Notes: generated by a model from the sequence alone, not told the origin. 64,000 bases of DNA from Actinomyces timonensis DSM 23838 (GCF_000295095.1 NZ_JH806633.1:345235-409234); one strand, 5' to 3'. Shown: positions 26,908 through 36,114, numbered from the stretch's first letter. Program-made: numbers and translations.

Positions 26908-28698
26908 ATGCGCACCGCACTCCCCGCACCCCAGCAGCCCTCCGGCATGCCCTTCGCCAAGTACCAGGCCTTCCAGGACACCGTCGTCACCGACCTCCCG
27001 GACCGCACCTGGCCCACCAAGCGCCTCACCGCAGCGCCCCGCTGGCTGTCCACCGACCTGCGCGACGGCAACCAGAGCCTCATCGAGCCCATGGGCCCCG
27101 AGGCCAAGCGCGCCATCTTCGACCTCCTCGTGCGCATCGGCTTCAAGGAGATCGAGGTCGGCTTCCCCGCCGCCTCCCAGACCGACTTCGACTTCGTGCG
27201 CAGCCTCGTCGACGACGGCGCTATCCCCGAGGACGTCACCATCTCCGTCCTCACCCAGTCCCGCGAGGACCTCATCGACCGCACCCTGGACGCCTGCGTC
27301 GGCATCCCGCGCGCCACCGTCCACCTCTACAACGCCCTGTCGCCCCTCTTTCGCGAGGTCGTCTTCCGCATGGGCAAGGAGGACATCCGCGAGCTCGCCG
27401 TCGACGGCACCCGCATGGTCATGGCCCGCGCCGAGAAGATCCTCACCGAGGACACGATCTTCGGGTACGAGTACTCCCCGGAGATCTTCGTCGACACCGA
27501 GCGCGACTACACCCTCGAGGTCTGCGAAGCCGTCATGGGCGCCTGGGAGCCGGGCGAGGGCCGCGAGATCATCCTCAACCTGCCCGCCACCGTCGAGCGC
27601 GCCACCCCCAACGTCTACGCCGACCAGATCGAGTGGGTGAGCCGCCACCTGTCCCACCGCGAGCACGTGTGCCTGTCCCTGCACAACCACAACGACCGCG
27701 GCTCGGGCGTGGCCGCCGCCGAGCTCGGCCTGCTCGCGGGCGGCCAGCGCGTCGAGGGCTGCCTCTTCGGCCACGGCGAGCGCACCGGCAACGTCGACCT
27801 CGTCACCCTGGCGCTCAACCTCTTCAGCCAGGGCATCGACCCCATGCTCGACCTGTCCGACATCGACGAGGTGCGCCGCGTCGTCGAGCGCTCCACCCAG
27901 ATGGACGTCCCCCCGCGCACCCCCTACTCCGGGGACCTCGTCTACACCTCCTTCTCCGGCTCCCACCAGGACGCCATCAAGAAGGGCTTCGCCGCGCGCG
28001 CCAAGGCCGTCGAGGCCAAGCGCGCCGAGGGCCTGGACGCCGACGCCGCCGAGACCGCCGTGCCCTGGTCCATGCCGTACCTGCCCATCGACCCCCACGA
28101 CGTGGGCCGATCCTACGAGGCGGTCGTGCGCGTCAACTCCCAGTCCGGCAAGGGCGGGGTCGCCTACCTGCTCAAGAACAGCCACAACCTCGACCTGCCG
28201 CGCCGCCTCCAGATCGAGTTCTCCCGCATCATCCAGCGCCACACCGACACCTACGGCGGGGAGGTCGACGCCGCCCTGCTCTGGCGCATCTTCGCCGACG
28301 AGTACCTGCCCATCGACGCCGTCGTCCACCGCGACGGGCTGGAGGATCTCGCCCCCTGGGGCCGCTTCGAGTTCAACGGCGCCACGCTCACCTCCACGCA
28401 TGACGAGGACTCGATCCTCACCGTCACCCTTGCCGACGGCGGGGAGAAGCGCCTGCTCACCGCCTCCGGCAACGGGCCCGTGGACGCCTTCACCTCCGCC
28501 CTGGAGCAGACCGGCGTGTCGCTGCGCATCCTCGACTACGCCGAGCACGCCCTGTCCGAGGGCCGCGACGCGACCGCCGCCTCCTACGTCGAGTGCGAGG
28601 TCGACGGCCAGGTCCTGTGGGGCGTCGGACTCGACCCCTCCATCACCACCGCCTCCTTCAAGGCGATCATCTCCGCCGTCAACCGCGCCCTTCGCTGA
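26908..28698 (+). CDS. leuA: 2-isopropylmalate synthase
   Basis: LeuA condenses acetyl-CoA with 2-ketoisovalerate, the committed step of leucine synthesis. The 596-aa protein is the long LeuA2 form of Actinobacteria. The TIM barrel has STDLRDGNQSLIEPM near residue 50, IEVGFPAASQTDFDF, and the metal ligands in CLSLHNHNDRGSGVAA. The region VEGCLFGHGERTGNVDLVTL is diagnostic of IPMS and homocitrate synthase. The C-terminal 130 residues form the leucine-binding allosteric domain. ATG 26908 is preceded by GAGGAT. Expression is probably controlled by the leader peptide at 26719 and activity by leucine feedback. Confidence 0.97.
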   Translation: MRTALPAPQQPSGMPFAKYQAFQDTVVTDLPDRTWPTKRLTAAPRWLSTDLRDGNQSLIEPMGPEAKRAIFDLLVRIGFKEIEVGFPAASQTDFDFVRSLVDDGAIPEDVTISVLTQSREDLIDRTLDACVGIPRATVHLYNALSPLFREVVFRMGKEDIRELAVDGTRMVMARAEKILTEDTIFGYEYSPEIFVDTERDYTLEVCEAVMGAWEPGEGREIILNLPATVERATPNVYADQIEWVSRHLSHREHVCLSLHNHNDRGSGVAAAELGLLAGGQRVEGCLFGHGERTGNVDLVTLALNLFSQGIDPMLDLSDIDEVRRVVERSTQMDVPPRTPYSGDLVYTSFSGSHQDAIKKGFAARAKAVEAKRAEGLDADAAETAVPWSMPYLPIDPHDVGRSYEAVVRVNSQSGKGGVAYLLKNSHNLDLPRRLQIEFSRIIQRHTDTYGGEVDAALLWRIFADEYLPIDAVVHRDGLEDLAPWGRFEFNGATLTSTHDEDSILTVTLADGGEKRLLTASGNGPVDAFTSALEQTGVSLRILDYAEHALSEGRDATAASYVECEVDGQVLWGVGLDPSITTASFKAIISAVNRALR

Positions 28699-28825
28699 GC
28701 CGACGGCGGGCCCGGCGGGCTGAGCGAGCCCGGTGGGCCCCGCTGGCCCAGCGATCCCGGCGGCGCGGGGAGGGCGCCCGCCCCGCCTCGCCGCCGGGCC
28801 GCTCCTCGCGTGAGAGGATCAGCCC

Positions 28826-29572
28826 GTGCAGAGGCTCTACCGCGACGAGGCCCTCGTCCTGCGCACCCACAAGCTGGGTGAGGCCGACCGCATCATCGTC
28901 ATGCTCACCCGCCACCACGGGCAGGTCCGGGCCGTCGCCAAGGGCGTGCGGCGCACCACCTCCCGCTTCGGCGCGCGCCTCGAGCCCTTCTCCATGATCG
29001 ACGTCCAGCTCCACGCCGGGCGCAGCCTCGACGTCGTCACCCAGGTGGAGACCATCGCCCCCTTCAGCCGGTCGATCGCCACCGACTACGCCATGTTCAC
29101 CTGCGCCCAGACCATGGCCGAGACCGCCGAGCGCCTCACCGAGGACGACGGCGACCTCGGCACCGGCGAGTCCCCCCAGCAGTTCCTCCTCCTCTACGGG
29201 GCCCTCGCCTCCCTGGCGCGGCGCCGCCACGCCCCCGGCCTCGTCCTCGACTCCTACCTCCTGCGCGCCCTCGCCCTGGCCGGGTGGGCGCCGTCGTGCT
29301 TCGACTGCGCCATCTGCGGCGCCCCCGGGCCCCACACCGCCTTCCAGGTCCAGGCCGGCGGGGCGGTCTGCGAGGGCTGCCGACCCGCCGGGAGCGTCAC
29401 CGTCGACCCCTCCGCCATGGCCCTCATGGGAGCCCTCCTGTCCGGCGACTGGCCGCTGGCCGACGCCTCCACCAGCCGCGACCGCGCCCAGGCCTCCGGC
29501 CTCGTCTCCGCCTACACCACCTGGCACCTGGAGCGCCGCCTGCGCTCCCTCGCCCTCGTCGAAAGAGCCTGA
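28826..29572 (+). CDS. recO: DNA repair protein RecO
   Basis: RecO anneals ssDNA and loads RecA with RecR in the RecFOR pathway. The 248-aa product has the N-terminal OB fold ([20 protein letters not shown]), the RVR-type stretch [16 protein letters not shown] and a C-terminal helical domain with a zinc site, CFDCAICG and AVCEGC. The GTG start lies 6 nt after GAGGAT, similar to but weaker than the leaderless boxes elsewhere in the window. uppS begins 2 nt after the stop, the usual actinobacterial recO-uppS pair. Confidence 0.95.
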   Translation: MQRLYRDEALVLRTHKLGEADRIIVMLTRHHGQVRAVAKGVRRTTSRFGARLEPFSMIDVQLHAGRSLDVVTQVETIAPFSRSIATDYAMFTCAQTMAETAERLTEDDGDLGTGESPQQFLLLYGALASLARRRHAPGLVLDSYLLRALALAGWAPSCFDCAICGAPGPHTAFQVQAGGAVCEGCRPAGSVTVDPSAMALMGALLSGDWPLADASTSRDRAQASGLVSAYTTWHLERRLRSLALVERA

Positions 29573-29573
29573 T

Positions 29574-30416
29574 ATGACCGCCGCCGACCCCACCCTCGCC
29601 CCCGAGTCCGTCCCCCTCCACCGCGAGGGCCTCACCCCTCCGGCCCTCCCCGCCGCGGCGATCCCCGAGCACGTCGCCCTCGTCATGGACGGCAACGGCC
29701 GCTGGGCCAACAGCCGCGGCCTCACCCGCACCGAGGGCCACCGGGTGGGGGAGTCCACCATGATGGACGTCATCGCCGGCGGGGTCGAGCTCGGCATCAA
29801 GGAGATGAGCGTCTACGCCTTCTCCACCGAGAACTGGCGCCGCAGCCCCGCCGAGGTCCGCTTCCTCATGGGATTCGCCCGCACGGTCCTGCGCGCCCAG
29901 ACCGACGACCTCAACGACTGGGGCGTGCAGGTGCGATGGGTGGGCCGCGAGCCCAAGCTGTGGAAGTCCGTCCTCAAGGAGGTGCGCCGCGCCGAGCGCA
30001 TCACCGCGGGCAACTCCACCATGATCCTCAACATGTGCCTCAACTACGGGGGCCGGGCCGAGATCGCCGACGCCGCCCGCGCCATCGGCCAGGAGATCGC
30101 CGCCGGGCGCCTCAAGCCGGGCGCCATCACCGAGAAGACGATTCAGCGCCACCTCTACTCCCCGACCATGCGCGACGTCGACCTCTTCATCCGCACCTCC
30201 GGCGAGCAGCGCACCTCGAACTTCCTCCTGTGGTCCTCGTCCTACGCGGAGCTCTACTTCACCGACCTGCCCTGGCCCGAGTTCAACCGCGCCGAGCTAT
30301 GGAAGGCCTGCGCCGCCTACGCCTCGCGCAACCGCCGCTTCGGGACCGCGATCGACGCCGTCGCCGAGAGCACAAAGGACACAGGGGACCCAGAGGGCGC
30401 GGGCGACGGCGAGTAG
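29574..30416 (+). CDS. uppS: Polyprenyl diphosphate synthase (UppS family)
   Basis: This cis-prenyltransferase builds the C50/C55 lipid carrier for cell-wall precursors. The 280-aa protein has HVALVMDGNGRWANSRGL with the catalytic Asp, GHRVGESTMMDVI, YAFSTENWRRSPAEVRFLM, LNYGGRAEIADAARAI, and the substrate-binding end DLFIRTSGEQRTSNFLLWSS and YFTDLPWPEF. The first 35 residues are a low-complexity extension. The start overlaps nothing but is only 2 nt from recO, so the two are cotranscribed. It is convergent with the glutamate-cysteine ligase homologue 30 bp away. Confidence 0.96.
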   Translation: MTAADPTLAPESVPLHREGLTPPALPAAAIPEHVALVMDGNGRWANSRGLTRTEGHRVGESTMMDVIAGGVELGIKEMSVYAFSTENWRRSPAEVRFLMGFARTVLRAQTDDLNDWGVQVRWVGREPKLWKSVLKEVRRAERITAGNSTMILNMCLNYGGRAEIADAARAIGQEIAAGRLKPGAITEKTIQRHLYSPTMRDVDLFIRTSGEQRTSNFLLWSSSYAELYFTDLPWPEFNRAELWKACAAYASRNRRFGTAIDAVAESTKDTGDPEGAGDGE

Positions 30417-30446
30417 CGCCGAGTCGCGCGCCGCCCGCGAGTTTCC

Positions 30447-31577
30447 TCAGGCCAGCGGGTGCCCCGCCCTCATCTCCGCGATGAGCTGCTCGACGACGCC
30501 GCCCAGGCCGGAGTCCTCATGGGCCCGCCGCTGGCGCTCGTACCCCGCGCCGCCTACGAGGATCCCCTCGACGAGCGCCAGGTCCTCGGCGCAGCCCAGG
30601 CGCTGCGCGACGGGCTCCAGCTCGGCCACGAGCGCGGACAGGGAGTCCCGCAGCGGCATCTGCTCGCCGTCGGGGCCCGTCACCACCATCGCGTCGAGCC
30701 CGTAGCGGGCCGAGCGCCACTTGTTCTCCGCCAGGAACCAGCGCGGCAGGCGTGCCAGGGGGAGTCCGTCGTCGAGCCGCTGCGAGGCGGCCTCCACGAG
30801 GCACTGCGTGAGCGCGGCGATCGCCCGCACCTCCAGGAGGTTGGAGGAGGCGTCGCAGATGCGCGCCTCGATCGTCCCGAAGCCGGGGGAGGGGCGCACG
30901 TCCCAGCGCAGCTCGTTGAAGCTCTTGATGGCGCCCGCCCGCCTCATCGAGTCCGTGAGCTCCTCCAGCCCCTCCCAGTCCTCGGGCCACTCGGGCAGGC
31001 CCGCGTGGGGGAGCTGGCGGAAGATCCAGGCGCGGTTGTCCGCGTAACCGGTGTCCTCCCCATCCCAGAACGGCGAGGCCGCCGCGAGCGATTGCAAGTG
31101 GGGCAGATGGGCGAGCAGGTGCTCGCCGATGGGTAGGACCTTGCCCCGGTCCTCGACTCCCACATGCACATGGGTGCCGAAGATGAGCATCTGGCGGCCC
31201 CAGTACTGGGTGCGGTCCACCAGCGCGCCATAGCGCTCGGACTCCGAGACCCCCTGGCTGGACGGCGAGACGAAGGGATGCGTGCCCGAGCCCACGAGGA
31301 CCGCGTCATGAGCCTCGACGAAGGGGGCGAGCATGTCCAGGGCCGTGACCATGTCCGCCGCGCACTCGGCGACCGTCCGCCGCGGCCTGCTGACCAGCTC
31401 GAGGGTGTTGCGCAGCATCTCGGAGTGGATCCGCCCGTGCGCCGGGTGGGCGTGCGCGAACTCGGCCAGGATCTCCGGGGCGCAAGGGATGGGGCGCAGC
31501 GTCACGGGATCGATGATCTGCAGCTCCCACTCCACGCCGATGGTGGAGCGGGCCGAGGCGGCGAATCTCAGGGACAT
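30447..31577 (-). CDS. Glutamate-cysteine ligase family 2 (YbdK-type carboxylate-amine ligase)
   Basis: The 376-aa protein belongs to the GCS2 (YbdK/EgtA-like) family, which forms a gamma-amide between Glu and an amine such as Cys. It shows TIGVEWELQIIDPVTLRPIP near the start, IHSEMLRNTLELVS, the motif GTHVHVGVED, ADNRAWIFRQLPHAGLPEWP and FGTIEARICDASSNLLEVRA. The true amine acceptor in YbdK proteins is uncertain: the family has weak GCL activity. The start is 12 nt after the amidotransferase stop, so it is probably the last gene of the znu-linked operon. Confidence 0.88.
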   Translation of the reverse strand: MSLRFAASARSTIGVEWELQIIDPVTLRPIPCAPEILAEFAHAHPAHGRIHSEMLRNTLELVSRPRRTVAECAADMVTALDMLAPFVEAHDAVLVGSGTHPFVSPSSQGVSESERYGALVDRTQYWGRQMLIFGTHVHVGVEDRGKVLPIGEHLLAHLPHLQSLAAASPFWDGEDTGYADNRAWIFRQLPHAGLPEWPEDWEGLEELTDSMRRAGAIKSFNELRWDVRPSPGFGTIEARICDASSNLLEVRAIAALTQCLVEAASQRLDDGLPLARLPRWFLAENKWRSARYGLDAMVVTGPDGEQMPLRDSLSALVAELEPVAQRLGCAEDLALVEGILVGGAGYERQRRAHEDSGLGGVVEQLIAEMRAGHPLA

Positions 31578-31589
31578 GGAGGGTCCCTC

Positions 31590-32432
31590 CTACATGGTGA
31601 GTGTGTGCGCGTAATGGTTGGTGAAGGCGGTGATGAGGGCGTTGGCGCCGGTGACATCGGCGCTGTCGCAGCGCTCGATGACGGCGGCCCGCTCCTCGGG
31701 CGGGTAGTAGGCGCCCCCGTACTGGGCGATGCGGATGCGCATGCCCTCGGTGGTGATCTCCGGGTGGAACTGGGTGCCGTAGACATGGCGTCCCCATCGG
31801 GCCATCTGCACCTGGCAGGTGGTGCCGGTCAGCAGGATCGTCCCACCGCCCGGCAGGGCGCCGTCGAGCCCGACGGCGAGGGAGTCGGCGTGCCCCACAT
31901 AGCCGCGCAGCGCCGTCGGGAGCCGGCCCGTGACAGGATCGGCGAGCCCGGCCTCGGTGGGCCTCAGGTGCGGCGCGCTCAGGTCCTCGCCCTGGTCGCT
32001 CGTGAGCTCCCCGCCCAGGGCGAGGGCGATCGCCTGGAGGCCGAAGCACAGGGCGAGCGCGGGCCGGTCCTCGGCCACGAGCCGCCCGGCCAGGGCCACC
32101 GCGCGACGGCGCATGCGCTCCAGCGCCGCCATTCCCCCGGCGGGAGGGTGCTCGGCGTCGTGGACGGGATCGGGGCGGATGCCGAAGGGGGAGCCCGTGA
32201 TCGCCACCGCCCAGTAGCGGTCGAGGTCAATGTCCTCGGGCTCGGGCGCGTCGGGGGCAAGGAGGTGGACGGTCTCGATGCCGCGCTCGGGGTCGAGGCC
32301 GCCCCATTCGATGAGGGTGGCGATCTCGTCGTCGGCGATGGGGCCCGGCTCGCGGCACACGGCCACGAGCAGGGGACGCGCGGGGGCGGGTCTCTCAGCG
32401 CGGGGGGATCGGCCCAGGCGCTCGTCGATCAT
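31590..32432 (-). CDS. Class I glutamine amidotransferase-like protein
   Basis: This 280-aa protein is a GATase1 domain of the GMP-synthase-subunit-like group. The nucleophile is in PALALCFGLQAIALALGG and the His/Glu of the triad in YGTQFHPEITTEGMRIRI; GYVGHADSL resembles the conserved GHSDQV-type loop. Such stand-alone proteins hydrolyse gamma-glutamyl bonds or feed a synthetase partner. Here it overlaps the end of znuB by 38 nt and is 12 nt before a gamma-glutamyl ligase, a suggestive pair. ATG 32432 has AGGAGG 6 nt upstream; the TTG just before it is not needed. Confidence 0.82.
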   Translation of the reverse strand: MIDERLGRSPRAERPAPARPLLVAVCREPGPIADDEIATLIEWGGLDPERGIETVHLLAPDAPEPEDIDLDRYWAVAITGSPFGIRPDPVHDAEHPPAGGMAALERMRRRAVALAGRLVAEDRPALALCFGLQAIALALGGELTSDQGEDLSAPHLRPTEAGLADPVTGRLPTALRGYVGHADSLAVGLDGALPGGGTILLTGTTCQVQMARWGRHVYGTQFHPEITTEGMRIRIAQYGGAYYPPEERAAVIERCDSADVTGANALITAFTNHYAHTLTM

Positions 32433-33384
32433 CAACTGCCTCCTGACGGCGGGGTGCGGAGCGAACAGCAGAGATCATCGCACCGATGAGGGCCGTGAGG
32501 GCGTATCCGCCCACGAGGAGGACAACGATCATCGCTCCTGGCGAGACTGGGATGACGTAGGTGATGACCAGGCCGGCAACGCAGGAGGCCACGCCGATGC
32601 CCATGGCGAGCGCCATGGTGCGGCTGAAGGAGTGGGTGACGAGCTGGGCGATCGCCACCGGGACGATCATGACGGCCGAGACGAGCAGGGAGCCGACCAC
32701 CCGCATCGACACGCTCACCGTCAGCGCCGCCATGACGGCGATCGTGATGTTGAGCAGGCCCGTGGGCAGGCCGATCGAGCGGGCGAACTCCTCGTCGTGG
32801 CACAGGGAGAACAGGGGGCCGCGCAGGCCCAGGCCCACCGCCAGGACGAGGAGGGCCAGGATGACGGTGAAGACGACGTCGGAGGGCGAGGCCGTGGACA
32901 GCGAGCCGAAGAGGTAGGCGTTGAGGTTGGTCGAGGTCCCTCCGGCCACCTTGATGAGGATGACGCCCCCGGCGATACCGCCGTAGAAGAGGATGGCCAG
33001 GGCGACGTCGCCGCGCGTGCGCCCGCGGGCGCGGATCACCTCGATGAGGACGGCGCCCAGCACCGAGGCGGTGATGGCGCCGGGGACCGCCCAGGCGTCC
33101 TGCGGGGTGGTGCCCGCGGCGGAGCCGGCCAGCCAGCCCAGGGCGACGCCGGTGAGCGAGATATGGCCGATGCCGTCCCCGAGCAGCGCCAGCCCCCTCT
33201 GGACGAGGTAGGTCCCGACGATCGGCGCGACGAGCCCGACGAGCACGGCGACGATGAAGGCGCGCTGCATGAAGGAGGCCGAGAGCATCTCGGACAGCAG
33301 GCCGGTGGGGGAGGCCAGGGCGGCAGAGGCGTGGGCCGTGGAGGCCAGTGCGCTCGCGGCGCCGATTCCCGTGACGGCGGTCAT
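32395..33384 (-). CDS. znuB: Zinc ABC transporter permease
   Basis: The 329-aa ABC-3 family permease forms the membrane channel for metal import. About eight to nine hydrophobic segments are visible, starting with FMQRAFIVAVLVGLVAPIVG. The family motif VQRGLALLGDGIGHISLTGV is clear, and FSLCHDEEFARSIGLPTGLL lies in the conserved loop. ATG 33384 overlaps the znuC stop as ATGA. The C-terminal tail is charged and overlaps the next gene. Zinc is preferred to manganese because of the His-rich binding protein and the neighbouring Zur-type regulator. Confidence 0.92.
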   Translation of the reverse strand: MTAVTGIGAASALASTAHASAALASPTGLLSEMLSASFMQRAFIVAVLVGLVAPIVGTYLVQRGLALLGDGIGHISLTGVALGWLAGSAAGTTPQDAWAVPGAITASVLGAVLIEVIRARGRTRGDVALAILFYGGIAGGVILIKVAGGTSTNLNAYLFGSLSTASPSDVVFTVILALLVLAVGLGLRGPLFSLCHDEEFARSIGLPTGLLNITIAVMAALTVSVSMRVVGSLLVSAVMIVPVAIAQLVTHSFSRTMALAMGIGVASCVAGLVITYVIPVSPGAMIVVLLVGGYALTALIGAMISAVRSAPRRQEAVDDRRAPGPIPPR

Positions 33385-34172
33385 GAGCAGTGGCTCCCCT
33401 CATTGGACGTGGTGGGCGCCATGGAACCGGCGGGGCCGTCGAAGACGACCCGCCCCTCCTCCAGGGCCACCGCGCGCTCGACGATCCCCGCCAACTCGCC
33501 CATCTCGTGCAGGACCGTCAGCAGCGTGAGCCCCTCGGCGCGCAGGGAGGCCAGGATCGCGGCCAGGGACTCGCGGCTGGAGCGGTCGATCCCCGCCAGG
33601 GGCTCGTCGAGGATGAGCAGGTCGGGGTGGCGCACGAGGGCCCGGGCGATGAGGACGCGCTGGGCCTGGCCCCCGGAGAAGACCTGCACGTGGTCGCTGG
33701 CGCGATCGGCCAGCCCGACGGCGTCGAGAGCCTCCATCGCCGCGGCCCGGGCGCGCCTGCCGCGATCGGCGAAGGGGTGGCGCGGCCCGAGCAGGCCCGA
33801 GCGCACCACCTCCAGGGCGGTGGCGGGCACTCCCGCGGCGGCGCCGACGCGCTGGGGGACGTAGCCGACGCGGCGCCAGTCGACGCCGGCGCGCCGGGCG
33901 ACGTCGCGCCCGAGCAGTCGCACGCTGCCCGAGTAGGCGGGGTGGAGGCCGAGGATCGCCTTGACGAGGGTGGATTTGCCCGAGCCGTTCGCCCCGAGGA
34001 GCGCGACCGACTCGCCCGCTCCCACGGTGAGGTCGACGCCGTCGAGGATGAGCGCGGAGCCGAGGACGACGCTCAGATCGTCGACCTCGATGATGGGCGT
34101 ACCGGACGACGCCGTCCGGGGGGTCCCGGACGGCGTCGTCGTCGGCTCCTGGGCGGAGCGGGGGTGATTCAT
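33381..34172 (-). CDS. znuC: Zinc ABC transporter ATP-binding protein
   Basis: The 263-aa ATPase powers the importer. It has Walker A GANGSGKST, Q-loop YVPQRVG, signature FSGGQAQRVLIARAL, Walker B LLILDEPLAGID and H-loop HEM-type (TVLHEMGEL), with a short linker. The first 30 residues are Ser/Thr/Pro-rich. ATG 34172 is chosen because GGAAGGA precedes it; an upstream in-frame start near 34256 would overlap znuA and lacks support. It lies 80 bp after znuA and overlaps znuB by 4 nt. Confidence 0.92.
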   Translation of the reverse strand: MNHPRSAQEPTTTPSGTPRTASSGTPIIEVDDLSVVLGSALILDGVDLTVGAGESVALLGANGSGKSTLVKAILGLHPAYSGSVRLLGRDVARRAGVDWRRVGYVPQRVGAAAGVPATALEVVRSGLLGPRHPFADRGRRARAAAMEALDAVGLADRASDHVQVFSGGQAQRVLIARALVRHPDLLILDEPLAGIDRSSRESLAAILASLRAEGLTLLTVLHEMGELAGIVERAVALEEGRVVFDGPAGSMAPTTSNEGSHCS

Positions 34173-34252
34173 GCGATCCTTCCATCTCCGGCGCGGGCCG
34201 GATGCGGATTGGCGCGGGGCGGCTGGGCGCGGGCTCGCGGCCAGCCGGGACG

Positions 34253-35215
34253 TCACTGGCAGGACAGCGCGGTGCGCAGAGACTCCAGGTTCGTCGTCAT
34301 CGCGCTAGCGTAGTCGCCGCTCTCGGGGGCCGACTCGATGGGGCTGAGCACGGCGGTGGTGGCGCCGGTCTCGCTGGCCACGGCCTCGGCGGTCGCGGGG
34401 GAGACGAGCTCCTCGGTGAAGATCGTCGTCGTGCCGGTCTCCTGGACGACCTTCTTGACGTTCGCGAGGTCCGCGGGGCTCGGCTCGGAGTCGGGGTCCA
34501 CCCCGGAGATGGAGACCTGGGTCAGCCCGTAGGCCTCGGCGAGGTAGCCGAAAGCCGCGTGGGAGGTGACGAAGGTCGTGCGCTGGCACTTACCCAGGCC
34601 GGTCTTGTAGCTGGAGTCGAGGCCGTCGAGCGAGGCGGTGAGCGTGGCGAGGTTGGCCTCGTAGTCGGAGGCGTGGTCCGGGTCCGCCTTGGCCAGGGCG
34701 GCCTCGATGGCGGTGGCGGCGGACTTCATGCGGGTCGGGTCGAGCCAGAAGTGCGGGTCCGTGGCCTTGGCGGCGCCGGAGGCGTGGGCGTCGGTGTGGG
34801 CGTCGCCGTCCTCGTGCTCCTCCTCGACGCCCTCATGGTGCTTGAGGTCCACTGAGCCGGAGAGCTCGACGATGGTGGGCCCGGAGGCCTGGGCGACGGC
34901 GTCGTCCATGGAGGGCTGGAAGCCTGCGACATAGGCGATGACGTTGGCGCTGTTCAAGGCGGTGACGTCGGCGGGGGCGAGCTCGTAGTCGTGCGGCTCG
35001 ACGTTCGTGGGGGTCACGGAGGTGACGGCGACGTGGTCCCCGCCGATGGTCTTGGCGAGGTACTCGACGGGGTAGAAGGAGGTGGAGACCTTGAGGGTCC
35101 CGCCCGAGCCCCCGGACGTTGAGGGGGCGGGGCTCTCGCCACAGGCGGCGAGGGAGGCTGTCAGGGCGATCGCGCCGACGACGGCGCAGGCGCGGCGGAG
35201 TCGAGAAGCATTCAT
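34253..35215 (-). CDS. znuA: Zinc-binding lipoprotein of ABC transporter
   Basis: The 320-aa cluster A-I binding protein captures Zn2+ outside the membrane. The signal peptide ends in a lipobox, SLAAC, with Cys25 for lipidation. Metal ligands are expected in NVEPHDYELAP, TDPHFWLDP and TSHAAFGYLAE. Between about residues 135 and 155 lies a His/Glu/Asp-rich loop (HHEGVEEEHEDGDAHTDAHA), which is typical of zinc rather than manganese proteins. Three ATGs compete (35230, 35224, 35215) and none has a clear ribosome-binding site. A Zur-box-like sequence overlaps the upstream ATGs, so 35215 is favoured. Confidence 0.92.
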   Translation of the reverse strand: MNASRLRRACAVVGAIALTASLAACGESPAPSTSGGSGGTLKVSTSFYPVEYLAKTIGGDHVAVTSVTPTNVEPHDYELAPADVTALNSANVIAYVAGFQPSMDDAVAQASGPTIVELSGSVDLKHHEGVEEEHEDGDAHTDAHASGAAKATDPHFWLDPTRMKSAATAIEAALAKADPDHASDYEANLATLTASLDGLDSSYKTGLGKCQRTTFVTSHAAFGYLAEAYGLTQVSISGVDPDSEPSPADLANVKKVVQETGTTTIFTEELVSPATAEAVASETGATTAVLSPIESAPESGDYASAMTTNLESLRTALSCQ

Positions 35216-35220
35216 GGGAC

Positions 35221-35234
35221 TCATTGTCATTATC
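35221..35234 (-). promoter_or_regulatory. Candidate Zur box at the znuA start
   Basis: On the minus strand GATAATGACAATGA matches 11 of 14 positions of the palindrome GATAATGATTATCA, a common Zur-box form. It contains GATAAT, a plausible -10 box, and lies 6 bp before the chosen start. Confidence 0.45.
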
Positions 35235-35349
35235 TGGTTGGCGCGAGTCAACGCGGGCCAGTGTGACGCGATCCGCCCCGGTCAGCCGCTGGGGCGGGGC
35301 GCTGGGAGGGCTGTGAGATGGGGCGCCGGGAGGGCTGGGGTGGCCGGGC

Positions 35350-35811
35350 TCAGGCGCCGTCGCCCTGGGCCCGCGCCGAGCAGTCGGCGCACAGGCCGAA
35401 GAACTCCGCCACGTGCTCCATCTGGGTGAACCCCGCGGCCGAGCTCACCGCCTCGATCCAGGCCTCCAGCTCCTCGCCGGCGACCTCCTCGGTGTGCCCG
35501 CAGTCGCGGCACACGATGTGGTGGTGGTGCCCCACCCGTTCGCAGGAGCGGTAGAGGACCTCGCCATCCGCGCTGCGGACCTGGTCGACCTGCCCGGCAT
35601 CCGCCAGGGCCGTGAGATTGCGGTACACCGTGGCCAGCCCCACCTTCGTCCCCTCGGCCTCCAGGGCGGCGTGGATCTGCTGGGCGGAGCGGAACTCGGC
35701 GGTGCGCTCGAGGATCCCGGCGACGGCGGCGCGCTGGCGCGTGGCGCGCGGCCTGGCCGCCGTCGAGCCCGCGGTGGACCTGGAGGGGGTGCCGCTCGCC
35801 GTCCTGCTCAC
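35350..35811 (-). CDS. zur: Fur family regulator, probably Zur
   Basis: This zinc-responsive repressor probably controls the znu genes next door. The 153-aa product has the winged HTH (ILERTAEFRSAQQIHAALEA, VGLATVYRNLTALADAGQVD) and the dimer domain with regulatory metal ligands GHHHHIVCRDCG. The structural zinc site uses CRDC and the C-terminal CADC pair. The frame stays open to ATG 35880, but that start lies within a tandem repeat; GTG 35811 gives a normal family length. I call it Zur rather than Fur from the neighbouring genes. Confidence 0.85.
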   Translation of the reverse strand: MSRTASGTPSRSTAGSTAARPRATRQRAAVAGILERTAEFRSAQQIHAALEAEGTKVGLATVYRNLTALADAGQVDQVRSADGEVLYRSCERVGHHHHIVCRDCGHTEEVAGEELEAWIEAVSSAAGFTQMEHVAEFFGLCADCSARAQGDGA

Positions 35812-35854
35812 AATGAGGCCTCGCTTCTCATCGGCGGCGCGATCGCGCCTGTGC

Positions 35855-35892
35855 TCAAGGTGCACTGAAGATGCATTCAAGGTGCACTGAAG
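35855..35892. repeat. Two 16-bp direct repeats at 22-bp spacing upstream of zur
   Basis: TCAAGGTGCACTGAAG occurs at 35855-35870 and 35877-35892. The period of 22 bp is two helical turns, and each unit has near-dyad symmetry around GTGCAC with TTCA/TGAA ends. It lies 44-81 bp upstream of the chosen zur start, where an operator would be expected. Confidence 0.6.
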
Positions 35893-36114
35893 GGTGTGCT
35901 GAGGGGCCTGGCGCGAGAGCGCGCCCAGCGCCGGCCCCTCCTCATCATCTCACCGACGGGCGCGTCCGCGCGGCAATGCTCGTCACAGGTGGGCGAGGCC
36001 CCCGGCGGGCCGGGCGGGGCGTCGCCGGGGGCGCGCGGCGCAGCGCTTAGACTGTCGGCACTCGTTCCCACCATCCAGGTGCGGACAACGACGGAATGAT
36101 TCAGGAGAGACCCG

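Noticed and set aside
36046-36114. T-box riboswitch before glyS
   Set aside because: The space is too short and lacks the conserved T-box and specifier structure.
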